A DNA stretch of 12,738 nucleotides from JAJTYI01 sp964420145 (GTDB taxonomy: Bacteria > Patescibacteriota > Dojkabacteria > B142 > OLB20), in assembly GCA_964420145.1 (NCBI GenBank), contig CAYQRB010000026.1:1-12738 (forward strand), in the 5' to 3' direction. The position numbers and the translations under genes are program-made. Positions 1 through 6,499 of this stretch are shown piece after piece. Each line of letters begins with the position of its first letter. Within the stretch, counting starts at the first letter, position 1. The notes under the pieces are model-generated. The model ran no database searches, was not told where the DNA came from, and saw only the letters and a program-made list of their open reading frames with translations.

Positions 1-138
1 AAGTTTTTTAATGACCCCGTATATGGACAGTTTTACTATTGTGGAAAACATTGTGATAAATATGGGACATATGTCCAACAAGCGAGAGAAGATATCAACA
101 AACTTGCAGAGGAGATGGGCTATCCAAAACTGTTCTAA
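1..138 (+). CDS. C-terminal fragment of an unidentified protein
   Basis: Reading frame 1 is open from the first base to a TAA at 136-138, giving the last 45 residues of a protein that begins before the window. The fragment contains the motif YYCGKHC (a C-x3-C pair), then a charged amphipathic helix with VQQAREDINKLAEEMG, and ends PKLF. Its composition looks like real coding sequence, and the stop is followed within about 25 bases by an intrinsic terminator, which supports this being the true 3' end of a gene. The two cysteines could bind metal, but that is a guess. I do not recognise the family from this tail. An ATG-initiated frame at 11-241 overlaps it but runs through the terminator and is treated as a shadow. 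Confidence 0.6.
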   Translation, partial: KFFNDPVYGQFYYCGKHCDKYGTYVQQAREDINKLAEEMGYPKLF

Positions 139-163
139 TTATCAACAAGGGATATTTATTTAC

Positions 164-189
164 AAGCTAAATTCAGGATTAGCTTTTTT
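164..189 (+). terminator. Rho-independent terminator after the first gene
   Basis: A perfect 7-base inverted repeat, AAGCTAA (164-170) and TTAGCTT (179-185), encloses an 8-base loop and leads into six T residues (184-189). It lies 25 bases after the TAA of the partial gene and 48 bases before the next start codon. The stem is short and AT-rich, so it is only moderately stable, but stem, loop and T-tract are all in the correct order for the plus strand. Confidence 0.7.
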
Positions 190-237
190 GTGTGTTACAC
201 TAAAGCTATCTAGTTCTAATTCATTTATAAAAGATAT

Positions 238-783
238 ATGAAAATATTAGTAATTCCGGGTAGTTTACGAAGTGGATCTTTTAATAAATCTCTAGCTAGA
301 AACACACTAAATTTTGCCAGAGAAGGAGTTGAGATGAGATACCGTGATCTTAACGATATTCCGATGTTTAACGAAGACCTAGAAGATGACTTGCCCAAAT
401 CTGTTGTAGCGTTGCTGGATGATTTTAGAGATATTTCTGGGGTTATTATCTCAACTCCAGAGTATAATAACTCTCTACCCTCTCCAGTAGTTAATCTTAT
501 GCATTGGTTAAGTAGGAAGTATTCTAGTGATTTAGTAAAAGGCAAACCGCTAGCGATTATGGGAGCGTCTACGGGTGGTTTTGGAACAGTTCGCTCACAA
601 AACCATTTGTTGTTAATGGCAACAATCGTAGGGTTTCGGGTAGATGCGAAATACAGACTACCAGTTTCCAATGCAACTGATGTTTTTGACAAGCAGGGAA
701 ATATCATAGATGAGGAAGTCAAAGGTAAGTTGAGAGACTTTGTTAATATATTTATTTCAGATTTAGAAAGAACTAATCAATAA
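238..783 (+). CDS. NAD(P)H-dependent FMN reductase family protein
   Basis: This 181-residue protein belongs to the flavodoxin-fold NADPH-dependent FMN reductase family (the ChrR/azoreductase-like group). It would bind FMN and pass electrons from NAD(P)H to quinones, azo compounds, metals or free flavin in the cytoplasm. Visible signatures are a beta strand followed by the FMN phosphate loop GSLRSGSFN (residues 8-16), the flavin-ring segment TPEYNNSLPSPVVNLMHW (73-90) and the ASTGGFGTVRSQ loop (110-121). Length is normal for the family and the protein looks complete. The ATG at 238 directly precedes the conserved first strand (KILVIPGS), which fixes the start. No Shine-Dalgarno is present. Superoxide dismutase follows 50 bases downstream on the same strand, suggesting a redox-defence context. 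The exact electron acceptor cannot be read from sequence. Confidence 0.9.
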   Translation: MKILVIPGSLRSGSFNKSLARNTLNFAREGVEMRYRDLNDIPMFNEDLEDDLPKSVVALLDDFRDISGVIISTPEYNNSLPSPVVNLMHWLSRKYSSDLVKGKPLAIMGASTGGFGTVRSQNHLLLMATIVGFRVDAKYRLPVSNATDVFDKQGNIIDEEVKGKLRDFVNIFISDLERTNQ

Positions 784-820
784 TAACCTTACTGCTTAGC
801 TAAAACTATTTTTTAATTAT

Positions 821-826
821 TATAAT
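821..826 (+). promoter_or_regulatory. -10 box for superoxide dismutase, probably leaderless
   Basis: A perfect TATAAT lies 7 bases before the ATG at 834. Normal spacing from -10 to the transcription start would place the first transcribed base at or next to the A of the start codon, so the mRNA would be leaderless. No convincing -35 box is seen 16-18 bases upstream; a TTAGCTAA palindrome occupies 796-803. Transcription from the upstream flavin reductase gene is also possible, since no terminator separates them. Confidence 0.5.
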
Positions 827-833
827 ATTTATT

Positions 834-1439
834 ATGTCCAAGTTTACACTACCTGTACTACCTTATGCGTATGATGCATTAGAACCCTTTATTGATGCCA
901 AAACAATGGAGATTCATCATAGTAAACACCACCAAGCATACATAGACAAACTAAATGAAGCAGTAGATGGAGTTCCCAGTCTGGAGGGTTTGTCGGTTGA
1001 GGAGTTAGTACAAAACCTTGACAAAGTTCCGTTAGGCAAAAAAGATATAATAAAAAACCACGGTGGTGGTCATGCAAATCACTCACTATTTTGGAATATT
1101 ATGATTCCAGGAGGTAAAGGGGTATCAGCAAATCTTGAGAAACAGCTTACTGATCAGTTTGGATCTTTCTCTAAGTGTAAAGAGGATGTAGCCGAAGCTT
1201 CACTTACTCATTTTGGATCAGGCTGGGGTTGGTTAGTTTTAAATAATAAACAGAGATTTGAAGTTGTTTCTACTTCTAATCAGGATTCCCCACTGATGTA
1301 TGGATATAAGCCACTGCTAGGTATAGATGTATGGGAACACGCTTATTATCTTAAATACCAAAATCGTAGAGCCGAATATCTTGAAGCTTTCTGGAATGTT
1401 GTAAACTGGGAAGAAGTAGAGATAAATATGAGTAAATAA
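834..1439 (+). CDS. sodA: Superoxide dismutase, manganese-type (Fe/Mn family)
   Basis: The 201-residue protein dismutates superoxide to oxygen and hydrogen peroxide. It aligns end to end with bacterial MnSOD: N-terminal LPVLPYAYDALEPFID, helix motif MEIHHSKHHQAY, GGGHANHSLFW, FGSGWGWLVL, and the signature DVWEHAYYLKYQNRR. Predicted metal ligands are His28, His83, Asp165 and His169. Metal preference reads as manganese: glycine in GGHANH (Gly79) and the active-site glutamine in STSNQDSP (Gln150) follow the MnSOD pattern, not the FeSOD pattern that carries glutamine at the first position. No signal peptide is present, so it is cytosolic. The start follows a TATAAT at leaderless distance. Cambialistic use of iron cannot be excluded. 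The gene is convergent with the orphan gene ending at 1553. Confidence 0.96.
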   Translation: MSKFTLPVLPYAYDALEPFIDAKTMEIHHSKHHQAYIDKLNEAVDGVPSLEGLSVEELVQNLDKVPLGKKDIIKNHGGGHANHSLFWNIMIPGGKGVSANLEKQLTDQFGSFSKCKEDVAEASLTHFGSGWGWLVLNNKQRFEVVSTSNQDSPLMYGYKPLLGIDVWEHAYYLKYQNRRAEYLEAFWNVVNWEEVEINMSK

Positions 1440-1508
1440 AATATTCCTTTTTTTATAAAATTGATTATTACTAAATTTCCAGGATAAGATAGGAGTACTG
1501 AAGATGTT

Positions 1509-1541
1509 AAAGAAATGAAAATATCTCTTATCAGTTTCTTT
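1509..1541. terminator. Weak candidate bidirectional terminator between convergent genes
   Basis: The 113-base gap (1440-1552) between the ends of the dismutase gene and the orphan gene holds an inverted repeat: AAAGAAA plus TGA (1509-1518) pairs with TCA (1531-1533) and TTTCTTT (1535-1541), with one bulged G at 1534 and a 12-base loop. It is AT-rich and has no long T-tract beyond its own arm, so it is a weak terminator at best. The same gap has a run of eight T at 1448-1454 and beyond, not preceded by a clear stem, and a longer-range repeat GATAAGA (1483-1489) with TCTTATC (1526-1532). Confidence 0.3.
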
Positions 1542-1552
1542 CTAAAGACAAA

Positions 1553-2569
1553 TCAAAACTTTCCCCACCAATCAGGCAATGTTGGTGTATTTCTGAGATC
1601 TTGATCATATTGACTTGTTGGGCTTTCTTTTAGAAATTCTATCACCATTTTGGTAAATCTCCCTGGTCTTAGAGGATCTTGTTCTGTGAGTATTATGTTG
1701 ATTTTGGGAAAGCCATGATTTATAGCATTTCTGCCCGTAAAGGTTTGGCGGATTGCTTCTTCTAGAGGTAGGCCCTGTTGTATAAGTTTGTTTACTATTT
1801 GGAGGTTAGTACTGTCCCCGACCCAGTAGCCTTCTATACCGTTGACTTCTTGGTTACGCCGGAAGTACTCTACTGCTTCATCAAAAAACTCATGGGCATA
1901 TAGGTCTGGGTGATATGGATGTCCATTACTATCTCGTGTGTATATTCCAAACCTAATAATACCATGTTTTGTTAGGTCCGCCCACATTGCTAGTGTACTT
2001 TCGTTATCTTTAGAGCGTCTATAAACATTGATACTATCATTGTTTACAGAAATTGCTATATCTTCTGCTCCTGGTACTGATGGTGAAATAACTGTTTTAT
2101 TCCCTTGTGCGGAGGATGTTTCAAAAGCACCTTGGTAATCAATACGATGACCTTCTGTTGTGAGGACGATTGCTCCCATATCTATCAATTCCTGAAGTAG
2201 TGGATCGTAAACATTATCATTACTGGTAGCTTCATCACTAAAGATTGGTATATTATCAATTCCTTCCGGCAGTATTATTTCTGTTATGTCTGGACTAAGT
2301 GGGTTTATATTGACTTGGTCCAGATCGTTTATACCCAGGGGATACAGTGTAGCTAGTAGATCTGCATGGTTTAAGTCTGAAGCTGGTGGTAATATTTTAG
2401 CCTGTGTTGTATCAGGCGTAGACCCATGTTCGGTTTTAAAAAATCTATGAATTTGGGAACTAAGTAACCCACTAATTGTTGCTAAGAGTAACAAGAGAGT
2501 GATTACTCCTTTTCCTCTTCCGTCTTGTTTTCCAAATTCTGGAGAATCTCCTCCTACTAGGCTACTCAT
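1553..2569 (-). CDS. Membrane-anchored or exported orphan protein with a C-terminal module of unknown function
   Basis: I do not recognise the full-length family of this 338-residue protein. A polar, charged N-terminus (1-20) leads into one hydrophobic segment (about 21-37, rich in Leu/Ile/Val), so the bulk is probably outside the cytoplasm as a signal-anchored or cleaved protein. Residues 50-195 are acidic and proline/asparagine-containing with no recognised motif. Residues about 195-315 form a compact-looking module: an IIRFGIYTR strand, a long helix (AHEFFDEAVEYFRR), a tryptophan, then STNLQIVNKLIQQGLPLEEAIRQ, TFTGR, a GFPKINII strand and a final strand (FTKMVIEFL). From memory this order resembles C-terminal modules seen in large secreted or polymorphic-toxin-type proteins, but I cannot confirm it and no catalytic triad is evident. 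It has its own promoter and no operon partner. Confidence 0.75.
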   Translation of the reverse strand: MSSLVGGDSPEFGKQDGRGKGVITLLLLLATISGLLSSQIHRFFKTEHGSTPDTTQAKILPPASDLNHADLLATLYPLGINDLDQVNINPLSPDITEIILPEGIDNIPIFSDEATSNDNVYDPLLQELIDMGAIVLTTEGHRIDYQGAFETSSAQGNKTVISPSVPGAEDIAISVNNDSINVYRRSKDNESTLAMWADLTKHGIIRFGIYTRDSNGHPYHPDLYAHEFFDEAVEYFRRNQEVNGIEGYWVGDSTNLQIVNKLIQQGLPLEEAIRQTFTGRNAINHGFPKINIILTEQDPLRPGRFTKMVIEFLKESPTSQYDQDLRNTPTLPDWWGKF

Positions 2570-2596
2570 AATATAAAATTAATTACTTATATTATG

Positions 2597-2605
2597 ATTA
2601 TATCA
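2597..2605 (-). promoter_or_regulatory. Extended -10 promoter of the orphan exported gene
   Basis: On the minus strand the sequence TGATATAAT (2605 down to 2597) matches the extended -10 consensus TGnTATAAT perfectly. The predicted transcription start is near 2590, giving a leader of about 20 bases without a Shine-Dalgarno before the ATG at 2569. No good -35 box is visible, as is usual for extended -10 promoters. A small dyad, ATCAC (2602-2606) and GTGAT (2611-2615) around a 4-base spacer, overlaps the upstream half of the element. Confidence 0.6.
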
Positions 2606-2669
2606 CGAGGGTGATTTATTTGGGAAATAAGTGTTGAAAAGGAAATTCCTATGGGGATTAAAGATATAA

Positions 2670-3926
2670 CTACAGTAACTTTCTAATCTCTCTTTTATAT
2701 ATCTCTACTGCGTCTTGGTTAAATACATTTACTCCCAGTAACTTACCTAAGAAAATCACACTAACCATTGTTGTTTGTAGGAGTTGTCCAAGATAATATT
2801 CATTTAGCTCTGGAAGGATTGTTTCACTATAAGGGAGTGTTTGCTTTAGATAAGCAGTTTTGACAGAGGTCTCTATAATCCTAAGTAGCTGTGTATAAGT
2901 TTTTTGGCTAATTTGTTGAAGTTCGGTTTTTACTAATATCTGATAGGGATCTATTATGCTGTTCTCTGTAAATTTATTTATAGTTATAAAGTTTGTAAAA
3001 ATATTTTTAGGTCCATCAAGATAGAGTTGAGTCATAGAGTGTAGATCAGTTGTTCCTATAGAGTATAAAGGGACAACTCCTTTCTTATCTTTTCCTAAGC
3101 TTTCAGCAATCAACTGTCTTTGCCATCGTCCAAATGTTTCTAATTTTTGAGAAAAGATAAAGGTGTTCAGAATAGGTTTTTGATTTTCATAATGATAAAA
3201 AATATCAAGTGCACTAAGAGATGCTAAGTTTGTATCCCAATTAGTACTAAGGAGCTTTTGATTGATCTCGAAAGCACCTTTAAGTAGATTGGTAGTGTTT
3301 ATACCAGTTAGAGATAGCGTAAATAGACTACCAAGTCCAAAAACAGAGTATCTATCTACCAAAAGTTCGTGAGTATGGATAATATTTATATTTTCTTTCT
3401 CTGCGATTTGGTCTAAGACAGAGTTGTGGGTAGTTGTAACAAAAGTTCTCTCTCTCCATTGGGATTCAATTTCTTTGAACAAAGCTAGTGTGGTAGCAAA
3501 GTTTGCCATAGTCTCAGAAGTCATACCGGACTTTGAAGCTATGATCAGGAGTGCTTTTGACCCTGTAGCATACTTGGTTTTTATTTGTTGAAATATTGAT
3601 TCATTAAAATCAGGATCGATATTTTCTATAAAATAGATTTTTTTGCTTGGGGTAAGTGCATTATAAACAGTCATAACTCCAAGATTAGCTCCGCCAATTC
3701 CTACAAAGATAAGAAAGTCAAAACCAAGATCGAGTGCTTTGTTTAGGTATCCTTGAAGTTTTTCTAGTTCATTTTTATGGTCGGGTAAGAAAACAAAATC
3801 TTCCTCTTGATCGAAATTTTGTGCTTTTTTGCAGTCGTGTAAGAGACTAATAACACTTTGGATTTGAGAGGCCTCATCAGAATAAGTATTTATATAGTCT
3901 TTGGAGTATGGAGTATATTTTATCAA
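2670..3926 (-). CDS. pgi: Glucose-6-phosphate isomerase, short form, TTG start
   Basis: The enzyme interconverts glucose-6-phosphate and fructose-6-phosphate. Diagnostic motifs appear in order: GIGG (76-79), the phosphate-binding SKSGMTSET (131-139), DRYSVFG (191-197), QLIAESLGKD (271-280) with the catalytic-base glutamate Glu275, GTTDLHSMTQLYLDGP (291-306) with His296, and FNQDAVEIYK (402-411) ending in the conserved active-site Lys411. At 418 residues it is a short type, closer to thermophile and archaeal PGI-family enzymes than to the roughly 550-residue proteobacterial form. The start is TTG at 3926-3924: an in-frame stop lies 6 bases upstream, and the first in-frame ATG (Met85) would remove the GIGG loop. 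It begins 9 bases after the transaldolase stop, so it is the last gene of the operon. No Shine-Dalgarno is visible. Confidence 0.93.
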   Translation of the reverse strand: MIKYTPYSKDYINTYSDEASQIQSVISLLHDCKKAQNFDQEEDFVFLPDHKNELEKLQGYLNKALDLGFDFLIFVGIGGANLGVMTVYNALTPSKKIYFIENIDPDFNESIFQQIKTKYATGSKALLIIASKSGMTSETMANFATTLALFKEIESQWRERTFVTTTHNSVLDQIAEKENINIIHTHELLVDRYSVFGLGSLFTLSLTGINTTNLLKGAFEINQKLLSTNWDTNLASLSALDIFYHYENQKPILNTFIFSQKLETFGRWQRQLIAESLGKDKKGVVPLYSIGTTDLHSMTQLYLDGPKNIFTNFITINKFTENSIIDPYQILVKTELQQISQKTYTQLLRIIETSVKTAYLKQTLPYSETILPELNEYYLGQLLQTTMVSVIFLGKLLGVNVFNQDAVEIYKREIRKLL

Positions 3927-3935
3927 TAGTATTTA

Positions 3936-4835
3936 TTAAAAGTTAGTATTTTTAAGTAAGGCGTTCCAATCTTTGGCAAATTTCTCAATTCCTTTGGTAG
4001 TTAAATTATGATCTATATTATATTTATGGAAATCTAAGTTTAAATCTATTTCTTCGTATTTGATTGGATTGTAGCTGTTTTCTAAGTACTTGGTAACATC
4101 AGTAAAGTCCTCAATACTAATATCTTCTCCAGGTATCGGTTTGCCCAGTGCTACCCACTCTTTGAGGATAGCGTAAGGAGCAGTGATTATATCAATCTCT
4201 AAGTAGAGTGCATAAAGAAAGTGCTTAATACTTCTAACACTAGCAGCGAGGAGCTCTACATGGTGGTCGCTATCGGAGTACATATCTCTGATATTACGAA
4301 TCAAATCCATTCCCTGAAGGTTGGTTTCGTCGAGTCTACCAATGAAAGGAGAAACAAAAACCGAACCAACAGGAGCTCCGTATGTAGCAGAATATACAGC
4401 TCCAGCTTGTTGCTGACTAAAGCATAGTGTCATGTTTAGCAGTATGTTTTCCCTAAATAAATATGAAGCAGTTTCAAGACCAGCTATGTTTGTCGGTAAT
4501 TTTATATATGGTTTGTCAATCCATTGGTTTAGTTCCCGTGCTTGAGTTATCATTTCACTACTAGTTGTATTCAAGTCTGCGTATACTTCAATTGAAATAG
4601 CACCATTAGGAATAATATCTTTAATTTCTAAAATTATCTTTTTATATTCTTCAAATAATTCTTTTGTGTCCAACTTAACTCCTCTAGATAGTTTTTCTTG
4701 TAAAACCGGGTTTTGGGTGATGAGGGAAGGGTTGGTTGTCTGACCATCGAGAAACCCCATTTGCTGGAGTATATCTTTGGTCTCCTTAGGATTTCCACTA
4801 TCAAGAAATATTTTTGTATTTAGTTTGTGGTTCAT
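3936..4835 (-). CDS. tal: Transaldolase
   Basis: This 299-residue class I aldolase-fold enzyme moves a dihydroxyacetone unit between sugar phosphates in the non-oxidative pentose phosphate pathway. Motifs: IFLDSGNP (9-16) with the conserved Asp12, GQTTNPSLI (31-39), ISIEVYAD (80-87), IKLPTNIAGLETA (111-123) with Lys112 as the Schiff-base lysine, NMTLCFSQQQA (134-144) and VSPFIGRLDE (161-170). It is longer than the compact fructose-6-phosphate aldolase-like group of about 215 residues. The ATG at 4835 precedes the first conserved strand by only 7 residues. It lies 17 bases downstream of the carboxypeptidase stop and 9 bases upstream of the isomerase start, so the three genes are probably one transcript. 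Its product fructose-6-phosphate is the substrate of the next gene's enzyme. The mRNA just before the ATG reads CTCCTCCT, not a Shine-Dalgarno. Confidence 0.93.
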   Translation of the reverse strand: MNHKLNTKIFLDSGNPKETKDILQQMGFLDGQTTNPSLITQNPVLQEKLSRGVKLDTKELFEEYKKIILEIKDIIPNGAISIEVYADLNTTSSEMITQARELNQWIDKPYIKLPTNIAGLETASYLFRENILLNMTLCFSQQQAGAVYSATYGAPVGSVFVSPFIGRLDETNLQGMDLIRNIRDMYSDSDHHVELLAASVRSIKHFLYALYLEIDIITAPYAILKEWVALGKPIPGEDISIEDFTDVTKYLENSYNPIKYEEIDLNLDFHKYNIDHNLTTKGIEKFAKDWNALLKNTNF

Positions 4836-4852
4836 AGGAGGAGAGTATAAAT

Positions 4853-6361
4853 TTAATAGAGTTTAGCATACTTTTCCTTTAAATAATTTTTCCAGGAGTT
4901 TAACTGGAAATCCTTTCCAGTTAGGTTTTTAACTAATTGATCAAAAGTATAAACTGATCCATAAGTATGAATATTTTTTCTTAACCATTCGTTAATAGCT
5001 ACAACACCATCAGGTTTACTTAATAATTCGTCTATACTTCCTATTTGTCTTGTTAACTCCTCTGCTATTTGGGATGCGAAAACAGTTCCTTGAGAGTAGG
5101 TGGGGAAATATCCGATAGCTCCCATACTCCAATGTATATCTTGTAAACAACCAGTAGAATAATCAGTAGGTGTGATTCCTAATAGGTTTGTGTATAGGCC
5201 GTTCCAGTAAGAAGGTATATCTTCTGCCCTAAGCTCTCCTTCTAACAACTGTTTTTCTATTTTGTAACGGATATAAATATGAAGATGATAAGTTAGTTCA
5301 TCTGCCTCAACTCTGATTAAAGAAGGTTTTACTTCATTAAAATAGCGATAAAAGTCATCGGCATTATAGTGTTCATACTGGTTTCCAAGGTTTTTAAATA
5401 AATTGAGATTTTTTTCTAAAAACTTAAAAGATCTGCCAATATGGTTTTCAAAAAAGCGTGATTGAGATTCGTGGAGTGCCAGACTATTATTTATATATAG
5501 TGGGGTTAGGTTAAATTTGCTATTGTGTTGTAAAAAATAGAGTGCATGTCCAAATTCGTGGATAGTTGAGGTTACTGTCCGTGCTATATCTTTTCCTTCG
5601 TATCTTGTTGTAATCCTAGAATCGTCAGTCGAGAGACCTTCGCTAAAGGGGTGGGAAGATATATCAAGTCGTAGTCGTTTGGGGTTGTAGTGCAAAAATT
5701 CTAGTAATTTATGATTTAATTTTATTGCTGAGTCTCTTTTGTATTCTAAGTCAGCTATTTTGCTCGGTAATAAATATTTTTTACTAGAAGTGATATTTTT
5801 TAAAATATTTTCGATAAAACCTACTACTTCTTGAAAGTATGGATCAAGTTTGGCAACTGTACTACCTTCTTCAAAGGTATCAAGTAATGCGTCATATGGG
5901 TGCTTTTTATATCCAATATATTGAGCCTTCTTTTTGGAGAGGTCTATAATTTTTTGTAGGAATGGTTCAAAAATTTTATAATCGTTAGTTTTTTTTGCAG
6001 TTCTCCAAGCAAGCTGTGCTTCACTAATAGTTTTCTCGTATTCCTCTAAAAACTCCTCAGGTAATCTTTCGTAAAAACGCAGTTCCCGTTTCAATACACG
6101 AAGCAGAGCCTCTTCATAGGTGTTTAGGTTTTCGGCTTCCACATTTTTTAGTAATTGATGAAAAGAATCGTGTGTAAGTAATTGTTTTGTAAGTATTTGA
6201 ATTTTAGCAAGTGCGTGTCCACGAAGTTTTGCACCACTTTCTGGCATATAAACCTCACTATCCCAGTTTGCAAGTTTTTCAAGGTGAGATAATGCCCATA
6301 TATTTTCATAGAGAGTTATAATATCGAGTATTGTTTTATTTGTGAAATACTTACCAGCCAT
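4853..6361 (-). CDS. M32-family metallocarboxypeptidase (carboxypeptidase Taq-like)
   Basis: This 502-residue zinc peptidase removes C-terminal residues from peptides in the cytoplasm; there is no signal peptide. All M32 signatures are present: SSHPF (235-239), DDSRITTRY (246-254), the zinc motif HEFGH (268-272: ligands His268 and His272, catalytic Glu269), HESQSRFFEN (297-306) with third ligand Glu298, IRVEADELTYHLH (349-361), and the C-terminal GCLQDIHWSMGAIGYFPTY (404-422). Length matches the family's usual 490-510 residues and both ends look intact. It is the first gene of a minus-strand operon with transaldolase and glucose-6-phosphate isomerase, an association that may reflect shared growth-linked expression and not a shared pathway. 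The ATG at 6361 follows an AT-rich leader without a Shine-Dalgarno. The promoter must lie in the divergent region 6362-6499, but no single box stands out. Confidence 0.95.
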   Translation of the reverse strand: MAGKYFTNKTILDIITLYENIWALSHLEKLANWDSEVYMPESGAKLRGHALAKIQILTKQLLTHDSFHQLLKNVEAENLNTYEEALLRVLKRELRFYERLPEEFLEEYEKTISEAQLAWRTAKKTNDYKIFEPFLQKIIDLSKKKAQYIGYKKHPYDALLDTFEEGSTVAKLDPYFQEVVGFIENILKNITSSKKYLLPSKIADLEYKRDSAIKLNHKLLEFLHYNPKRLRLDISSHPFSEGLSTDDSRITTRYEGKDIARTVTSTIHEFGHALYFLQHNSKFNLTPLYINNSLALHESQSRFFENHIGRSFKFLEKNLNLFKNLGNQYEHYNADDFYRYFNEVKPSLIRVEADELTYHLHIYIRYKIEKQLLEGELRAEDIPSYWNGLYTNLLGITPTDYSTGCLQDIHWSMGAIGYFPTYSQGTVFASQIAEELTRQIGSIDELLSKPDGVVAINEWLRKNIHTYGSVYTFDQLVKNLTGKDFQLNSWKNYLKEKYAKLY

Positions 6362-6429
6362 AAAAGTATATAATAAAAAGCTATTGTAAGTTATTTTATA
6401 CTATATTTAAATAATTGGTATTATTTATT

Positions 6430-6475
6430 TTTACCTTTGCTTTAGGGTTGCTATAATTTAGTTTGTAATTATAAT
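6430..6475 (+). promoter_or_regulatory. Promoter of the RNase HI-LCP-CysZ operon
   Basis: In the 138-base divergent region, TTTACC (6430-6435) is followed after 16 bases by TATAAT (6452-6457), and this -10 carries the upstream TG (TGCTATAAT, 6449-6457), so it is an extended -10 promoter with an acceptable -35. A second perfect TATAAT lies at 6470-6475, giving a possible later start nearer the ATG at 6500. No Shine-Dalgarno lies between them and the ATG. The opposite strand of this region must also hold the carboxypeptidase operon promoter; it has AT-rich candidates (TATAAA, TATTAT) but no clear match. Confidence 0.6.
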
Positions 6476-6499
6476 ATATTCGAAGTTTTTATAACTATA

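Noticed and set aside
195..230. Possible promoter for the FMN reductase gene (TTACAC with TTATAA or TCTAAT)
   Set aside because: Spacings are 14 or more than 20 bases, so no pair of boxes fits; a promoter must be near but I cannot place it.
11..241. 76-residue plus-strand open frame at the left edge
   Set aside because: It overlaps the coding-looking frame 1 tail, runs through the terminator hairpin and T-tract and into the next start; composition is not protein-like.
225..722. 165-residue minus-strand open frame
   Set aside because: Lies entirely antisense to the FMN reductase gene, which has clear family motifs.
889..1086. 65-residue minus-strand open frame in sodA
   Set aside because: Antisense to a well-conserved metal-binding part of sodA; no independent support.
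1451..1460. TTTTATAAAA perfect palindrome downstream of sodA
   Set aside because: Purely A/T and expected by chance in this base composition.
2640..2650. AGGAAATTCCT palindrome after the pgi stop
   Set aside because: Arms are separated by one base, so it cannot form a terminator hairpin, and no T-tract follows on the minus strand; left as a chance palindrome.
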